Shown here: one piece after another, positions 34,709 through 44,262 of the stretch
Layout: each line of letters starts with the position of its first letter
Position numbering within the stretch: the first letter of the stretch is position 1
Source of the DNA: Prevotella sp. E2-28
GTDB taxonomy: Bacteria > Bacteroidota > Bacteroidia > Bacteroidales > Bacteroidaceae
Direction: 5' to 3'
Length of the DNA stretch: 64,000 bases
NCBI RefSeq assembly: GCF_022024055.1
Contig: NZ_CP091788.1
Span: 2,728,001 to 2,792,000, forward strand
Position numbers and translations under genes: made by a program
Notes under the pieces: model-generated
What the model saw: only the letters and a program-made list of their open reading frames with translations
What the model was told of the DNA's origin: nothing
Database searches by the model: none

Positions 34709-37700
34709 ATGAAACAATTCCGTCTCGTGGACAATATCCTCGGATGGCTGACATTCTTTATAGCAGCATTCGTTTATTGTTCAACTATCGAGCCGACAGC
34801 CTCATTCTGGGACTGCCCTGAGTTTATTACTACTGGTTATCGTTTGGAAGTTGGTCACCCACCTGGCGCACCTTTCTTCATGCTGACAGCCAACCTATTC
34901 TCACAGTTTACCAGTGATCCCACGCAGGTAGCACGTATGGTCAATATAATGAGTGCGTTGCTTTCGGCCACGTGCATTCTATTCCTGTTCTGGAGTATCA
35001 CACATTTGGTACGCCGACTATTCATCAACGGTTGGGAAGACCTAAGCCCTGCTAAGCTGGTAGCTATTGAGGCCAGTGGACTGGTAGGCGCACTGATTTA
35101 CACATTCAGCGACACGTTCTGGTTCTCAGCTGTTGAGGGTGAGGTATATGCCTATTCATCGGCTTTCACCGCAGTAGTATTTTGGTTGATTCTAAAATGG
35201 GAAGACCATGCTGACGAGCCTCACTCAGACCGTTGGCTGGTATTGATTATGTATATGACGGGCCTCAGTATCGGTGTACACCTGCTGAACCTGCTATGTC
35301 TGCCTGCCATTGTGCTGGTATATTACTTCAAGCGTTTCCCCAATGCCAACGTTAAGGGTAGTATCCTTGCGCTGCTCATCTCATTCGTTATCCTAGCAGC
35401 CGTGCTTTATGGTGTAGTGCCAGGCATTATCACTGTGGGCGGATGGTTCGAGCTGTTCTTTGTCAACACACTGGGCATGTCGTTCAACACAGGTGAATAT
35501 ATCTATCTGTTCCTTCTTGTTGCACTCGTTATTTGGGCTATCTATGAAACCCAGATGGCCAAAGAAACTAAGGGCAGCTGGATTCGTCAGAACGTTGCAT
35601 TCCTCATTGCCATCGGCATGTTAGGAATACCTTTCTACGGCTATGGATGGAGCGCTTTCTTCATCGGTGTTGTGGTACTGGCAATCATTGCTGCAATATT
35701 GTTTGTTCCTGGTGTAAAGAAGCAGATTATCTCACCACGTGTTAAGAACACTGCGCTGCTCTGTATGCTGATGCTAATGATTGGCTACTCTACTTATGCT
35801 GTCATCGTTATCCGTTCATCAGCCAACCCACCAATGGACCAAAACTCACCTGAGGATATCTTCACCTTGGGTAACTATCTGAGCCGCGACCAGTATGGCT
35901 ATCGCCCACTGGCTTTCGGACAGGCCTATAGCTCTGAGTACAAGATTGACCAAAGCGGTCATGTACAGATGGACGAAGGTGCTCCCGTGTATCAGCGTAA
36001 GGAGAAGAAGACTGCTGACGAGCCCGATACTTATTTCGTGGTAAGCACGAAGGACAAGCCCGTTTACGCTCAGAACATGTTCTTCCCACGCATGTACTCC
36101 AACAGCCAGCGTCATATCAATGCCTATAACAGTTGGGTTGGAGGTATCAAGGGTAAGAAAGAGCCATCGAACTATCGTCCTGGTTCCTTCGTCACCATCC
36201 CTACACAGATGGAAAATCTGGAGTTCTTCTTTGCATATCAGTGCAACTGGATGTACTGGCGCTACTTCCTCTGGAACTTTGCGGGTCGCCAGAACGATAT
36301 TCAAGGTCACGGAGAACTGGAACACGGCAACTGGATTACAGGTTTCTCGTTCCTCGACAATGCTCGTCTAGGCGATCAGTCACTTCTGCCTGACGACCTA
36401 AAGAATAACAAGGGGCATAATGTATTCTATTGTTTGCCTCTACTGCTGGGTATTCTGGGTATCTTCTGGCAACTGTTTATGCGCGGCAAGAAAGGTGTAC
36501 AGCAGTTCTGGGTAGTATTCTTCCTGTTCTTCATGACAGGTCTGGCTATCGTTCTCTACTTGAACCAGACACCAGAGCAGCCCCGTGAACGTGACTATGC
36601 TTATGCGGGTTCGTTCTATGCATACGCAATTTGGTGTGGTATGGGTGTTGCTGCCCTGGCACAAATGGCTTGGAGCATCTTCAAGAAGGAGCAACTTATT
36701 CCAGCTACCATCATTGGTGCTGCTGCATTACTGGTACCCATCCAAATGGCTTCGCAGACTTGGGACGACCACGATCGTAGCGGACGCTACACCTGTCGCG
36801 ACTTCGGCCAGAACTACCTGATGTCTCTGCAGGAAGAAGGTAACCCCATTGTCTTCACCAATGGCGACAACGATACCTTCCCACTCTGGTATAATCAGGA
36901 CACAGAAGGTGTACGTACCGATGCCCGCGTATGCAACCTGTCGTATCTGCAGACCGACTGGTATATTGACCAAATGATTCGTCCTGCTTACGACTCACCT
37001 GCCCTGCCTATCACTTGGAGCAGACTAGAATACTGTTCTGGCACTAACGAATATGTACGCGTAGATAATAAGATACGTAAGGCTATCGAACTATTGAGTC
37101 GTGAATACCCACAGGAGGCAGAAGAACTCTTTGGTAAGAATCCCTTTGAGCTCAAAAACGTGCTGGAATACTGGGTACGCGACCATCGTAGCAGCGAATT
37201 GAAAGAACGCCAGAAAAATGCTATTGAATACGCATTCCTAAAGATGCCTGAGGTCATGAACGACCAGTACTACAGTCTGGATGAAACACTTTGCGTCATC
37301 CCTACTGATACAGTTTACATCACCATTGACAAACAGGCTGTCAAGGAAAGCGGTATGCTTATCCAAGGTGCTGAAGCAGGAAACGACTCTGTAGATGTTG
37401 ATGCGCTCATCCCTGACCGAATGACAATCTCACTGGCAGGACTTGGTGGACTGGACAAGAGTAAGTTGATGATGCTCGAGATGGTGGCAAATGCCAACTG
37501 GCGTCGTCCTATCTATGTGGCTTACACCGTTGGACAGGAGAACTACATGAATCTAGGCGATAACTTTGTACAAGAAGGTCTTACAAACCGCATTACGCCG
37601 TTCACCACTAACATCAACGAGCAGCCGTTGCCTGGTATGACCAACTTCGATACAGAGAAGACCTACAACAACGTGATGCATCGCTTCAAGTTCGGTGGCG

Positions 37701-38206
37701 CCAAGACACCTGGCATTTACCTTGACGAAACCGTGATGCGCATGTGTTACACCCACCGCCGACTGATGATTAAGCTGGCTATGAACCTCATTAATGAGAG
37801 CATGAACGAGAATCTTACAGATGAAGAAGCCAAAAGAAAGTTGAAGATGGCTACTGCCGTTCTCGACAAGGCAGAAGAAGAATTCCCCGCATGCAATGTG
37901 CCTCACGACTTCCAGAGTTCATCAGTAGAGATGGCACAAGCTTACGCTGCCGTTGGCAACAAGGCAAAAGCCGTTGAAATTATCAAGCAGTTGTGGGCAA
38001 AGTACAACCAGTATATGGTTTACTACAACTCTCTGTCACCTAGCAAGTTCAAGGTAGCAGAACCTAGTTGTCAGTTACCTATTTACATGCTGAAGCGCCT
38101 CGTAGATTTGTCGGAACAGATTGACGAGAATCTTTACGAAGAATACGCTCCACGCTTTGAAAGTCAGTGGCAGCAATTCACTAGTAAGGGTGGTGGTCGT
38201 CAATAA
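34709..38206 (+). CDS. DUF2723 (TMEM260-like) membrane glycosyltransferase-type protein
   Basis: 1165 residues. It opens with the DUF2723 signature (ASFWDCPEFITTGYRLEVGHPPGAP), in which the D and E after the first helix resemble the acidic motif of GT-C glycosyltransferases. About a dozen membrane helices extend to residue 670. The C-terminal half is soluble, beginning near TWDDHDRSGRYTCRDFGQNYL, and ends in helical repeats. The human relative TMEM260 is a protein O-mannosyltransferase, so protein O-glycosylation in the periplasm is likely but not proven. It is followed 30 bases later by a polysaccharide deacetylase. Confidence 0.85.
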   Translation: MKQFRLVDNILGWLTFFIAAFVYCSTIEPTASFWDCPEFITTGYRLEVGHPPGAPFFMLTANLFSQFTSDPTQVARMVNIMSALLSATCILFLFWSITHLVRRLFINGWEDLSPAKLVAIEASGLVGALIYTFSDTFWFSAVEGEVYAYSSAFTAVVFWLILKWEDHADEPHSDRWLVLIMYMTGLSIGVHLLNLLCLPAIVLVYYFKRFPNANVKGSILALLISFVILAAVLYGVVPGIITVGGWFELFFVNTLGMSFNTGEYIYLFLLVALVIWAIYETQMAKETKGSWIRQNVAFLIAIGMLGIPFYGYGWSAFFIGVVVLAIIAAILFVPGVKKQIISPRVKNTALLCMLMLMIGYSTYAVIVIRSSANPPMDQNSPEDIFTLGNYLSRDQYGYRPLAFGQAYSSEYKIDQSGHVQMDEGAPVYQRKEKKTADEPDTYFVVSTKDKPVYAQNMFFPRMYSNSQRHINAYNSWVGGIKGKKEPSNYRPGSFVTIPTQMENLEFFFAYQCNWMYWRYFLWNFAGRQNDIQGHGELEHGNWITGFSFLDNARLGDQSLLPDDLKNNKGHNVFYCLPLLLGILGIFWQLFMRGKKGVQQFWVVFFLFFMTGLAIVLYLNQTPEQPRERDYAYAGSFYAYAIWCGMGVAALAQMAWSIFKKEQLIPATIIGAAALLVPIQMASQTWDDHDRSGRYTCRDFGQNYLMSLQEEGNPIVFTNGDNDTFPLWYNQDTEGVRTDARVCNLSYLQTDWYIDQMIRPAYDSPALPITWSRLEYCSGTNEYVRVDNKIRKAIELLSREYPQEAEELFGKNPFELKNVLEYWVRDHRSSELKERQKNAIEYAFLKMPEVMNDQYYSLDETLCVIPTDTVYITIDKQAVKESGMLIQGAEAGNDSVDVDALIPDRMTISLAGLGGLDKSKLMMLEMVANANWRRPIYVAYTVGQENYMNLGDNFVQEGLTNRITPFTTNINEQPLPGMTNFDTEKTYNNVMHRFKFGGAKTPGIYLDETVMRMCYTHRRLMIKLAMNLINESMNENLTDEEAKRKLKMATAVLDKAEEEFPACNVPHDFQSSSVEMAQAYAAVGNKAKAVEIIKQLWAKYNQYMVYYNSLSPSKFKVAEPSCQLPIYMLKRLVDLSEQIDENLYEEYAPRFESQWQQFTSKGGGRQ

Positions 38207-38236
38207 GAAGATTTATTAAGCTCACTACATAGTTTT

Positions 38237-38851
38237 ATGTTCATAGAGCAACCAGCGATATACCTCAGATGGCTTTACCCTAAAGCCCTATGGAGAATGG
38301 ACCGTCACGAACGCGCAGTTTACCTGACGTTCGATGACGGCCCCATCCCAGAGGCTACGCCATTTATTCTCGACACCCTTCGCGATGAAGGTATCAAAGC
38401 AACGTTCTTTTGTGTCGGTGATAATGTACGTAAGTATCCAGAACTCTTTAAAAGGATTCTGGACGAGGGACATCAAGTGGGCAATCATACGCATAACCAT
38501 ATAGGAAGTTTGCGCCACTCCATCAAGGAATATAGCTATAATGTGGAGAAAGCCAATGCTTATATCCATAGCCGACTGATGCGCCCACCCCACGGATGGA
38601 TGCGTCTGCCGCATTATGCATGGCTATCAAGGAAGTTCAAGATAGTCATGTGGGATCTTGTTACTCGCGATTACTCCAAGTGGCTAACAGCTGAGGATGT
38701 GGTGAACAATGTAAAGCGTTATGCCCGTAACGGTTCTATTATCACCTTTCATGACTCTCTGAAGTCTATCGAGAAATTGAAAACAGCCTTGCCCCAGAGC
38801 ATTCAATGGCTCAAAGAACAAGGCTATGAATTCAAAATTTTTGAGATTTAA
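38237..38851 (+). CDS. Polysaccharide deacetylase (NodB homology domain)
   Basis: 204 residues. The NodB motifs are complete: TFDDGP (catalytic base and metal aspartate), HTHNH (HxxxH metal ligands), MRPPHGW (motif 3, RPPxG) and IITFHDS (motif 5). The domain removes N- or O-acetyl groups from glycans. No signal peptide is visible, although the N-terminus (FIEQPAIYLRWLYPKALWRM) is hydrophobic and may associate with the membrane. It is in an operon with the DUF2723 protein, which suggests a role in a surface glycan or glycoprotein. Confidence 0.88.
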   Translation: MFIEQPAIYLRWLYPKALWRMDRHERAVYLTFDDGPIPEATPFILDTLRDEGIKATFFCVGDNVRKYPELFKRILDEGHQVGNHTHNHIGSLRHSIKEYSYNVEKANAYIHSRLMRPPHGWMRLPHYAWLSRKFKIVMWDLVTRDYSKWLTAEDVVNNVKRYARNGSIITFHDSLKSIEKLKTALPQSIQWLKEQGYEFKIFEI

Positions 38852-38927
38852 TCGATATCACGTTATTACGTTATCCCGTTATTACGAGACGTTATTACGA
38901 CATCACGTAATAACGTTATAACGAGAA
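38852..38927. repeat. CGTTATTACG word tract between convergent genes
   Basis: The gap is a patchwork of cgttattacg, cgttataacg, cgtaataacg and gatatcacg, rich in TAA on both strands. The same vocabulary occurs at 44216-44262 behind pyrG. Confidence 0.75.
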
Positions 38928-40004
38928 TTATACCGTTATCTCGCCACTTCCGTAACAACGGTGGTGGCGATTGTCATATATGACGCAGAACTGTCCTGGT
39001 GCCACTCCATGAATCTTATCCTTTGAATGCACCATGAAACGCCCATCACCCAGTACCTCCAAGGTAGCAGGATGATACTCTGGCGTGTGACGAATCTTAA
39101 ATGTAATATCACTTTCAGGCATTACTCCATTGATACTATGAAAACCATGAATGGGGAAATCCTGCTTATAAGCCGTTTCTGGATCGTAACCGTGAGAAAC
39201 GTATAATACATTCTTTTCTATATCTTTCTTGACAATAAACCAAGGTCCACCGCCAAAACCTAAGCCCTTACGCTGACCGATAGTATAAAACCAGTGGCCA
39301 TTATGACGACCTATCAGCTTGCCCGTCTCCAGTTCCAACACATCACCGGGTTTCTCACCCACGTACATCTTAATATAGTCCGTATAATTTATCTTGCCTA
39401 GGAAACAGATTCCCTGTGAATCCTTACGCTTGGCATTCACTAAATGCTCACGTTCAGCTATCTGGCGCACTTCATCCTTCATATAATGACCTATAGGAAA
39501 TATTGCTTTCTGCAACTGCCAGTCATAGATTTGTGCCAAGAAGTCTGTCTGATCCTTCACGGGATCAGGACTCGTAGTAAGCCATTTCTTACCGTCTATC
39601 ATTTCCGTCTGTGCGTAATGTCCCGTAGCTATCAAGTCGTAGTCATGTCCACGTTTCTCATGGAAGGCACCAAACTTAATAATTCTGTTGCACATCACGT
39701 CAGGATTAGGCGTCAGTCCTGCCTTTACCTTATCCATTGTGTATTTCGTTACCTGATCCCAGTATTCGCGATGACAGTCAACAACCTCCAACTTGCAGCC
39801 ATATTTATATGCCACAGCGGTAGCCATCTCCATATCCTCCTCGCTACTACAGTCCCATTCCTCCTTCTCTTCAGGTCCGATTTTGATATAGAAACAGTCT
39901 GGATGCAGTCCTAATCGTGCAAACTCATATACGACCACACTACTATCAACGCCTCCTGACAGTAGCACCGCAATACGCTTATCTTCTAAATCTTTCACAT
40001 TCAT
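38928..40004 (-). CDS. mnmA: tRNA-specific 2-thiouridylase
   Basis: 358 residues. Inserts sulfur at U34 of Lys, Glu and Gln tRNAs using ATP. The PP-loop LLSGGVDSSV is at the N-terminus, the catalytic cysteine is in NPDVMCNRIIKFG and the second cysteine in SQGICFLGK. The start at 40004 was chosen because the longer frame (40034) crosses the -7 box at 40010-40017. No other methionine lies before the PP-loop, so the message should be leaderless, with five bases between box and ATG. The last codons run into a word-repeat tract. Confidence 0.95.
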   Translation of the reverse strand: MNVKDLEDKRIAVLLSGGVDSSVVVYEFARLGLHPDCFYIKIGPEEKEEWDCSSEEDMEMATAVAYKYGCKLEVVDCHREYWDQVTKYTMDKVKAGLTPNPDVMCNRIIKFGAFHEKRGHDYDLIATGHYAQTEMIDGKKWLTTSPDPVKDQTDFLAQIYDWQLQKAIFPIGHYMKDEVRQIAEREHLVNAKRKDSQGICFLGKINYTDYIKMYVGEKPGDVLELETGKLIGRHNGHWFYTIGQRKGLGFGGGPWFIVKKDIEKNVLYVSHGYDPETAYKQDFPIHGFHSINGVMPESDITFKIRHTPEYHPATLEVLGDGRFMVHSKDKIHGVAPGQFCVIYDNRHHRCYGSGEITV

Positions 40005-40009
40005 GGGGG

Positions 40010-40017
40010 CAAAGGTA
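40010..40017 (-). promoter_or_regulatory. mnmA -7 box TACCTTTG
   Basis: CAAAGGTA on the plus strand. The ATG follows the final G after only five C residues. The box abuts the T run of the glnN terminator. Confidence 0.8.
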
Positions 40018-40056
40018 CAAAAAAAAATCCGCAATCAGCATATACCAATCGCGGAT
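40018..40056 (-). terminator. glnN terminator
   Basis: ATCCGC and GCGGAT (40027-40056) pair on the minus strand and are followed by nine T residues, 22 bases after the glnN stop and directly before the mnmA promoter. Confidence 0.8.
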
Positions 40057-40077
40057 TCTCTTAAAAAACCTATAGTT

Positions 40078-42294
40078 CTATCTTATGAATAGCAGCTCAC
40101 GGTATTTAGGCAGAGGCCAAAGGGCATCGTCAACGATGAGTTCGAGTTTGTCAATCTGATAGCGAATCTCGTCAAGATAAGGCTCCACCTTGTCATGGTA
40201 GGCAATAGCCTTCTCATGCTCGTCAGCAATCTTATTGGCCTTCTTACGAGCCTCAACCAGTTCCTCAACGCCCTTCTCGATAGCAGAGGTACGCTCAGAA
40301 ATCTCCTGGATAATCTTCTTGTTGCGAGCAGAAAGCTTATCAGCAGTATCGATGGGGAATACTACAGACATGTGGTTCAGGTTGGTGAGCAACTCACTCT
40401 GATAGCGTGTAGCCACAGGAATAATATGGTTCATTGAGAGGTCGCCCAGTACACGAGCCTCAATCTGTATCTTCTTGGTATAAGTCTCCCACTTCACCTC
40501 GTTACGAGCCTCAAGTTCCTTCTTGGTCATCACGCCAAGGCTCTCGAACATATCGATACTCTCCTTGTCAAGGTAGCGTTCAAAAATCTTCGGACAGCTC
40601 TTCTCGACATCCAGACCGCGCTTCTCTGCTTCAGCCACCCATTCATCAGAGTAGCCGTTACCATCAAAGCGGATGGGCTTGCAGGTCTTGATATCCTCGC
40701 GCAATACGTCGATGATTGCGTGGAAAGTAGCGCTGTGACCAGTACCAGCCAACTGCTTCTCGAATTCTGGAATGCGAGCGTCCACACGCTTCTTGAAATT
40801 AACCAGAGCCTCAGCAACGGCACTGTTCAGGGCAATCATTGCGCTAGCGCAGTTAGCCTCTGAACCTACAGCACGGAACTCAAAGCGGTTGCCGGTAAAG
40901 GCGAATGGAGACGTACGGTTACGATCGGTATTATCGATGAGCAATTCAGGAATCTCAGGAATATCCATCTTCATACCCTGCTTGCCAGCCATTGCCAACA
41001 GATCTTCCTTGTCAGCCTTTTCGATGTGGTCAAGCAACTCTGAGAGCTGTTTGCCAAGGAATGAAGAAACGATTGCAGGAGGTGCCTCATTGGCGCCCAG
41101 ACGATGAGCGTTAGTAGCACTCATGATAGAAGCCTTCAACAGGCCATTGTGCTTGTAAACACCCATCAGTGTCTCAACGATGAACGTTGCAAAACGCAGG
41201 TTGGCTTCAGGTGTCTTACCAGGTGCATGCAGCAGCACACCCGTATCGGCACTCAAGCTCCAGTTATTGTGCTTACCGCTACCATTGATTCCAGCGAAAG
41301 GTTTTTCATGCAGCAGTACACGGAAGCCATGCTTGCGAGCCACCTTCTTCATGACTGACATCAGCAACATGTTGTGATCAACAGCCAGATTTGTCTCTTC
41401 GAAGATCGGAGCCAACTCAAACTGGTTGGGAGCTACCTCGTTGTGACGCGTCTTACAAGGAATACCAAGTTCCAGAGCCTCAATCTCCAAATCCTTCATA
41501 AAGGCCTGCACACGCTCGGGGATAGCGCCAAAATAGTGGTCATCCATCTGCTGGTTCTTTGCAGAGTCATGTCCCATCAAGGTACGACCAGTGAGCAGCA
41601 GGTCAGGACGGGCTGCATAGAGCCCCTCATCCACGAGGAAGTACTCCTGCTCCCACCCCAGGTTAGAGGTAACCTTCTTGACAGCGGGATCAAAATAGTG
41701 ACAAACATCTACAGCAGCGACGTTCACTGCATGCAGAGCACGCAGCAGAGGTGCTTTATAGTCGAGGGCCTCACCGCTATAAGAGATAAATACGGTGGGG
41801 ATACACAAGGTATCATCAATGATGAACACAGGCGATGTGGGATCCCATGCAGAGTAACCACGAGCCTCAAAGGTAGAACGGATACCACCAGAGGGGAAAC
41901 TTGAAGCATCAGGCTCTTGCTGTACAAGCAACTTTCCAGAGAATTCCTCAACCATACCGCCCTTACCATCGTGCTCGATAAACGAGTCGTGCTTCTCGGC
42001 AGTACCTTCGGTCAGAGGCTGGAACCAGTGTGTATAGTGAGTGACGCCATTCTCGGTAGCCCACTGCTTCATACCAGCAGCAACAGCATCGGCTACAGCT
42101 CTATCAAGACGAGCGCCATTGTCCATTACGTCAATCATCTTCTCGTACACGTCCTTGGGCAGGTACTTGTACATTTTCTCACGATTGAAGACCTTCTTAC
42201 CAAAATACTCGCTAGGTCTCTCACTTGGTGCTTTTACGTCGAGCGGCTTCTTTTTGAATGCCTCACCGACAACCTGAAATCTTAATGCTTCCAT
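40078..42294 (-). CDS. glnN: Glutamine synthetase type III
   Basis: 738 residues, the size of the GSIII family and unlike the 450 or so of type I. Forms glutamine from glutamate, ammonia and ATP. Recognised segments include LGWEQEYFLVDEGLYAARPDL, CKTRHNEVAPNQFELAPIFE, GSGKHNNWSL, NAHRLGANEAPPAI and NRTSPFAFTGNRFEFRAVGS, the GSIII-specific wording. GSIII is the main ammonia-assimilating synthetase of Bacteroidales. Its promoter has the bipartite element shared with glnK and pyrG, and it is separated from upstream purF by a terminator-like hairpin, so it has its own nitrogen-responsive unit. Confidence 0.96.
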   Translation of the reverse strand: MEALRFQVVGEAFKKKPLDVKAPSERPSEYFGKKVFNREKMYKYLPKDVYEKMIDVMDNGARLDRAVADAVAAGMKQWATENGVTHYTHWFQPLTEGTAEKHDSFIEHDGKGGMVEEFSGKLLVQQEPDASSFPSGGIRSTFEARGYSAWDPTSPVFIIDDTLCIPTVFISYSGEALDYKAPLLRALHAVNVAAVDVCHYFDPAVKKVTSNLGWEQEYFLVDEGLYAARPDLLLTGRTLMGHDSAKNQQMDDHYFGAIPERVQAFMKDLEIEALELGIPCKTRHNEVAPNQFELAPIFEETNLAVDHNMLLMSVMKKVARKHGFRVLLHEKPFAGINGSGKHNNWSLSADTGVLLHAPGKTPEANLRFATFIVETLMGVYKHNGLLKASIMSATNAHRLGANEAPPAIVSSFLGKQLSELLDHIEKADKEDLLAMAGKQGMKMDIPEIPELLIDNTDRNRTSPFAFTGNRFEFRAVGSEANCASAMIALNSAVAEALVNFKKRVDARIPEFEKQLAGTGHSATFHAIIDVLREDIKTCKPIRFDGNGYSDEWVAEAEKRGLDVEKSCPKIFERYLDKESIDMFESLGVMTKKELEARNEVKWETYTKKIQIEARVLGDLSMNHIIPVATRYQSELLTNLNHMSVVFPIDTADKLSARNKKIIQEISERTSAIEKGVEELVEARKKANKIADEHEKAIAYHDKVEPYLDEIRYQIDKLELIVDDALWPLPKYRELLFIR

Positions 42295-42333
42295 CTTTTT
42301 ACTTTTTGGTTACACTTTGTTTGTTTACGGCTG

Positions 42334-42444
42334 CAAAGTTATATCATCTTGTAAGAATATTCTCTTTTTTTGTTACTTCAAAAATCTACAAACTTTATTA
42401 TTCTTACAATTTGAAAGAAAAATGGGTCACAATTCTTGCAAAGT
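42334..42444 (-). promoter_or_regulatory. glnN promoter with shared bipartite element
   Basis: The -7 box TAACTTTG is at 42334-42341. ATCTACA (42384-42390) starts 43 bases beyond its outer end. After exactly 15 bases comes ACAATTTGAAAG (42406-42417). A degenerate mirror copy (AATTCTTGCAAAGT) is at 42431-42444. TTGTAAGAATA (42349-42359) and TATTCTTACAA (42399-42409) also form a perfect inverted repeat. Compare 45880-45989 and 55189-55301. Confidence 0.8.
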
Positions 42445-42461
42445 GTAAGACTGCAACCCAT
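42422..42461 (-). terminator. Branched hairpin after purF
   Basis: ATGGGT and ACCCAT pair across 42422-42461, with an inner stem CTTGCA/TGTAAG, then a short T run on the minus strand. It lies 9 bases after the purF stop and overlaps the outer part of the glnN control region, so it could serve both roles. Confidence 0.55.
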
Positions 42462-42469
42462 CACACCTT

Positions 42470-44215
42470 TCAGTTTTTATTTCGATGATTATATATTTTC
42501 TCTACATAATTCACGAAAGCCTGATTTACAAGACGCGTACCACCTGGCGTTGGATAACGACCTGTGAAGTACCAGTCACCTGGATGGTTAGGACAGGCCT
42601 CGTGCAATCCTTCGATGCTTTGGAACACCAGTTCGATAGGTGCCTTCATATCGGCAGGACGGAGCATCTCTACTATTTTATGATTGATTTCCTCTACAGT
42701 AAAGGGTTCATAGAGTGCTCGAACGTGATTCTCGCTATTGGGATCTCGCTTGCAAGCCAGATAGACATCATTTACCAATTGCCACAGGCCGCGCTCCTCA
42801 ATCAAAGCCATCGTAGCACGGAAGGCACAGAACTCCTCCAAACGTGCCATATCGATACCATAGTAATCTGGATAACGAATCTGTGGCGATGAGCTCACCA
42901 TCACAATCTTCTTTGGATGCAAGCGATCCAGAATCTTGAAGATACTCTCACGAAGCGTTGTGCCACGAACGATAGAGTCATCTATTATCACGAGATTATC
43001 CACGTTTGGACGCAGCGAGCCATAACTGATATCATAAACGTGAGCAGCAAGGTCATTACGCTCACTATTATCGGCAATAAAAGTGCGCATCTTGATATCC
43101 TTCCACACCACTTTCTCTGTACGCACGTTATAGCCCTGCTGGCGGAAGCCATCAGTCATACCATAATAAGCCACTTCAGCCGTATTAGGGATATACGAGA
43201 AAACCGTATTTTCCACATCGCCATCAATAGCTTTCAGAATGGCTGGCGTAAGTTGCACGCCCAAGCGCTTACGCTCCTGATAGATATCACAGTCTGAGCC
43301 ACGACTGAAATAGATACGTTCAAATGAGCAGGCGCTGAGTTTCTGAGCAGGCATAATCTGCTCCAAGCGACTCTCACCATTCTTACGAACGATAAGTGCC
43401 TCACCTGGTTTCAGTTCGCAAATATCCTCCGCATTCAAGTCAAAGGTTGTCTGAAGCACTGGACGTTCACTGGCCAAAGCCACAATCTCTTCATCACGAT
43501 AATAGAACGCAGGACGGATACCCCAGGGATCACGAACAGAGAACATCTCGCCACTTCCTGTCAATCCACACATCACGTAACCACCATCATAGTGTTCCAT
43601 CGTGGTACGTAACACATTGGCCATCTCCACATGCTCATCAATATAACGGGTAATATCTATTCCCTCCAATCCTTTCTGCTTAGCCTCATCATAGAGACGC
43701 TCCACTTCGCGGTCTAAGCGATGGCCCATCAGTTCCAGCGTGATATAAGAATCGCCATAAATACGGGGCGACTGTCCCTGAGCTGTAAGAAACTGGAAGA
43801 CCTCATCAATATTAGTCATGTTGAAGTTGCCACACAGACAGAGGTTCTTTGCTCGCCAGTTATTACGGCGCAGAAAAGGATGAACGAAGGTTAGACCACT
43901 TTTGCCTGTTGTAGAGTAGCGCAGATGCCCCATCAGCAACTCGCCCTTCATCTCCTCCGTGACGCGAGAAAAAATCTCCGTGATAGCAGTCTTACCCTCA
44001 GCCTTCTCACGGAACATATATTCGCGCCCAGGTTCCGTATTCAGGCTTACCGATGCGATACCTGCACCTTCCTGTCCACGGTTGTGCTGCTTCTCCATCA
44101 TCAGGTAGAGCTTATTGAAACCATAAGCCCACGTACCATATTTCTTCTCGTAATAATCCAGCGGTTTTAGTAAGCGAATCATCGCCACACCGCATTCATG
44201 CTTTAATTGCTCCAT
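42470..44215 (-). CDS. purF: Amidophosphoribosyltransferase, long Bacteroidales form
   Basis: 581 residues, about 100 longer than typical PurF. First step of purine synthesis: PRPP plus glutamine gives phosphoribosylamine. The glutaminase cysteine is Cys8 in KHECGVAMIRLL, so a short propeptide must be removed to expose it. The N-terminal nucleophile domain continues with MEKQHNRGQEGAGIAS, and the phosphoribosyltransferase domain has the PRPP loop VIIDDSIVRGTTLRES. It follows pyrG by 38 bases and shares its promoter, so two glutamine-consuming enzymes are made together. It could be a paralogue of another PurF elsewhere in the genome. Confidence 0.82.
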   Translation of the reverse strand: MEQLKHECGVAMIRLLKPLDYYEKKYGTWAYGFNKLYLMMEKQHNRGQEGAGIASVSLNTEPGREYMFREKAEGKTAITEIFSRVTEEMKGELLMGHLRYSTTGKSGLTFVHPFLRRNNWRAKNLCLCGNFNMTNIDEVFQFLTAQGQSPRIYGDSYITLELMGHRLDREVERLYDEAKQKGLEGIDITRYIDEHVEMANVLRTTMEHYDGGYVMCGLTGSGEMFSVRDPWGIRPAFYYRDEEIVALASERPVLQTTFDLNAEDICELKPGEALIVRKNGESRLEQIMPAQKLSACSFERIYFSRGSDCDIYQERKRLGVQLTPAILKAIDGDVENTVFSYIPNTAEVAYYGMTDGFRQQGYNVRTEKVVWKDIKMRTFIADNSERNDLAAHVYDISYGSLRPNVDNLVIIDDSIVRGTTLRESIFKILDRLHPKKIVMVSSSPQIRYPDYYGIDMARLEEFCAFRATMALIEERGLWQLVNDVYLACKRDPNSENHVRALYEPFTVEEINHKIVEMLRPADMKAPIELVFQSIEGLHEACPNHPGDWYFTGRYPTPGGTRLVNQAFVNYVEKIYNHRNKN

Positions 44216-44262
44216 TGCAAATTCTTTTTTTTCGTTATTTCGTTATAACGTTATTACGATAT
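44216..44262 (-). repeat. CGTTATAACG word tract from the pyrG stop to purF
   Basis: The last pyrG codons GTG ATA TCG TAA run straight into taacgttataacgaaataacg. The words taacg and gatatcg are those of the tract at 38852-38927, 5.3 kb away. Confidence 0.7.
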
